Source: Geoalkalibacter_A sp034189505 (GTDB lineage: Bacteria; Desulfobacterota; Desulfuromonadia; Desulfuromonadales; Geoalkalibacteraceae). Taken from it: a DNA stretch of 14,468 bases. Below the pieces are notes generated by a model. It made no database searches. It saw nothing but the letters and a program-made list of their open reading frames with translations, and was not told the DNA's origin. The stretch covers positions 1-14,468 of the forward strand of contig JAXHUR010000078.1 in the NCBI GenBank assembly GCA_034189505.1, written 5' to 3'. Below are positions 14,195 through 14,468 of this stretch, piece by piece (the stretch's first letter is position 1; each line of letters begins with the position of its first letter). Both the position numbers and the translations under genes were made by a program.

Positions 14195-14468
14195 GCGTCA
14201 CCTCCCAAGAGCCTTCCTTTCGGCCACCGACACGGCGGAGCAAACCCAGCAGCTGCAGCTTTTGCATATTGCGTTGCACGGAGCGCTCGGTGATTCCCAA
14301 CATCAAAGCCAGCTCGGGTATGGTCACTGACGGGTTTCCCCGACAGATAGCTAAAATCTTTCCCGACGCTTTCCCGACGTTTTCGCGGCCCTGGCAAGCA
14401 GCTCAGGACGGATTTCGTCCAGTTTGAACTCAACGCCTGAGTTCTCCCCATTAGCGATCAGGTCGAGA
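14181..14468 (-). pseudogene. AlbA_2/winged-helix protein of the BREX operon, internally deleted, 5' end outside the window
   Basis: From the window edge the frame reads LDLIANGENSGVEFKLDEIR, a typical AlbA_2 domain start. It breaks after IRPELLA, about position 14395, and runs to TAG shortly after. A different frame then gives ENVGKASGKILAI and the C-terminal winged helix TIPELALMLGITERSVQRNM, QKLQLLGLLRRVG, GSWEVTHEGA, ending with TGA at 14181-14183. Intact relatives are several hundred residues long, with a GHKL-ATPase-like region between these pieces. That region is absent. A short direct repeat, CGTCGGGAAAG twice in a row (about 14361-14382), lies at the break. The stop overlaps the pglZ start by 14 bases. 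Confidence 0.75.

Noticed and set aside
1..14468. CRISPR arrays, tRNA or rRNA genes
   Set aside because: I found no regularly spaced direct repeats of array type and no cloverleaf or rRNA-like stretches in the gaps.

Overview
The window reads as accessory DNA from a Gram-negative, GC-rich bacterium. The protein families (thioredoxin-linked ArsC with ACR3, DUF318/ArsP-type permease with small disulfide proteins, a BREX type 1 operon with a type B PglZ) resemble those I associate with Desulfuromonadales (Geobacter/Desulfuromonas-like Desulfobacterota). That placement is inference; no rRNA or marker gene is present. Every gene I can support is on the minus strand, so gene order is read from high to low coordinates.

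Region A, about 1-5982, is an arsenic-responsive block. arsR (5598-5930) has a strong promoter whose -10 box lies inside an inverted repeat. A second copy of the same repeat lies between arsR and the permease gene. Downstream follow a large DUF318/ArsP-type permease, a CxxC mini-thioredoxin, a thioredoxin-fold lipoprotein and a CcdA-like membrane protein: an efflux pump followed by a possible thiol relay. A second promoter (2662-2690), with a palindrome between its boxes, drives arsC, acr3 and a tandem universal-stress-protein gene that has lost its middle. The arsC-acr3-usp cassette is flanked by two inverted copies of a small repeat (219-351 and 2564-2629). At 1-181 is the start of an unidentified gene running off the window.

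Region B, about 6195-9822, is a junction zone of mobile and defence remnants: a tyrosine recombinase gene with two frameshifts, the first ~100 codons of a type I restriction specificity subunit (hsdS), and an AbiE toxin-antitoxin locus. The antitoxin gene abiEi looks intact and has its own promoter and a perfect 13-bp inverted-repeat operator. The toxin gene abiEii has been joined to the middle of an AlbA_2/RecG-like ATPase gene, and a nonsense codon cuts off the remainder of that gene.

Region C, about 9917-14468, is the 3' part of a BREX type 1 operon, heavily damaged. An AlbA_2/winged-helix gene, pglZ and brxL each keep both ends but have lost the middle, and the halves are out of frame. 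Two small unknown genes, apparently open and tightly coupled, follow brxL. The last gene is a DUF6880-like gene with an amber codon and probably an internal deletion.

The unifying observation is that most non-arsenic genes are broken in the same manner: both ends retained, middle missing, flanking operon overlaps undisturbed. This is either a decaying defence island or a set of assembly artefacts, and the two can be told apart with reads. I see no CRISPR array, tRNA or rRNA.
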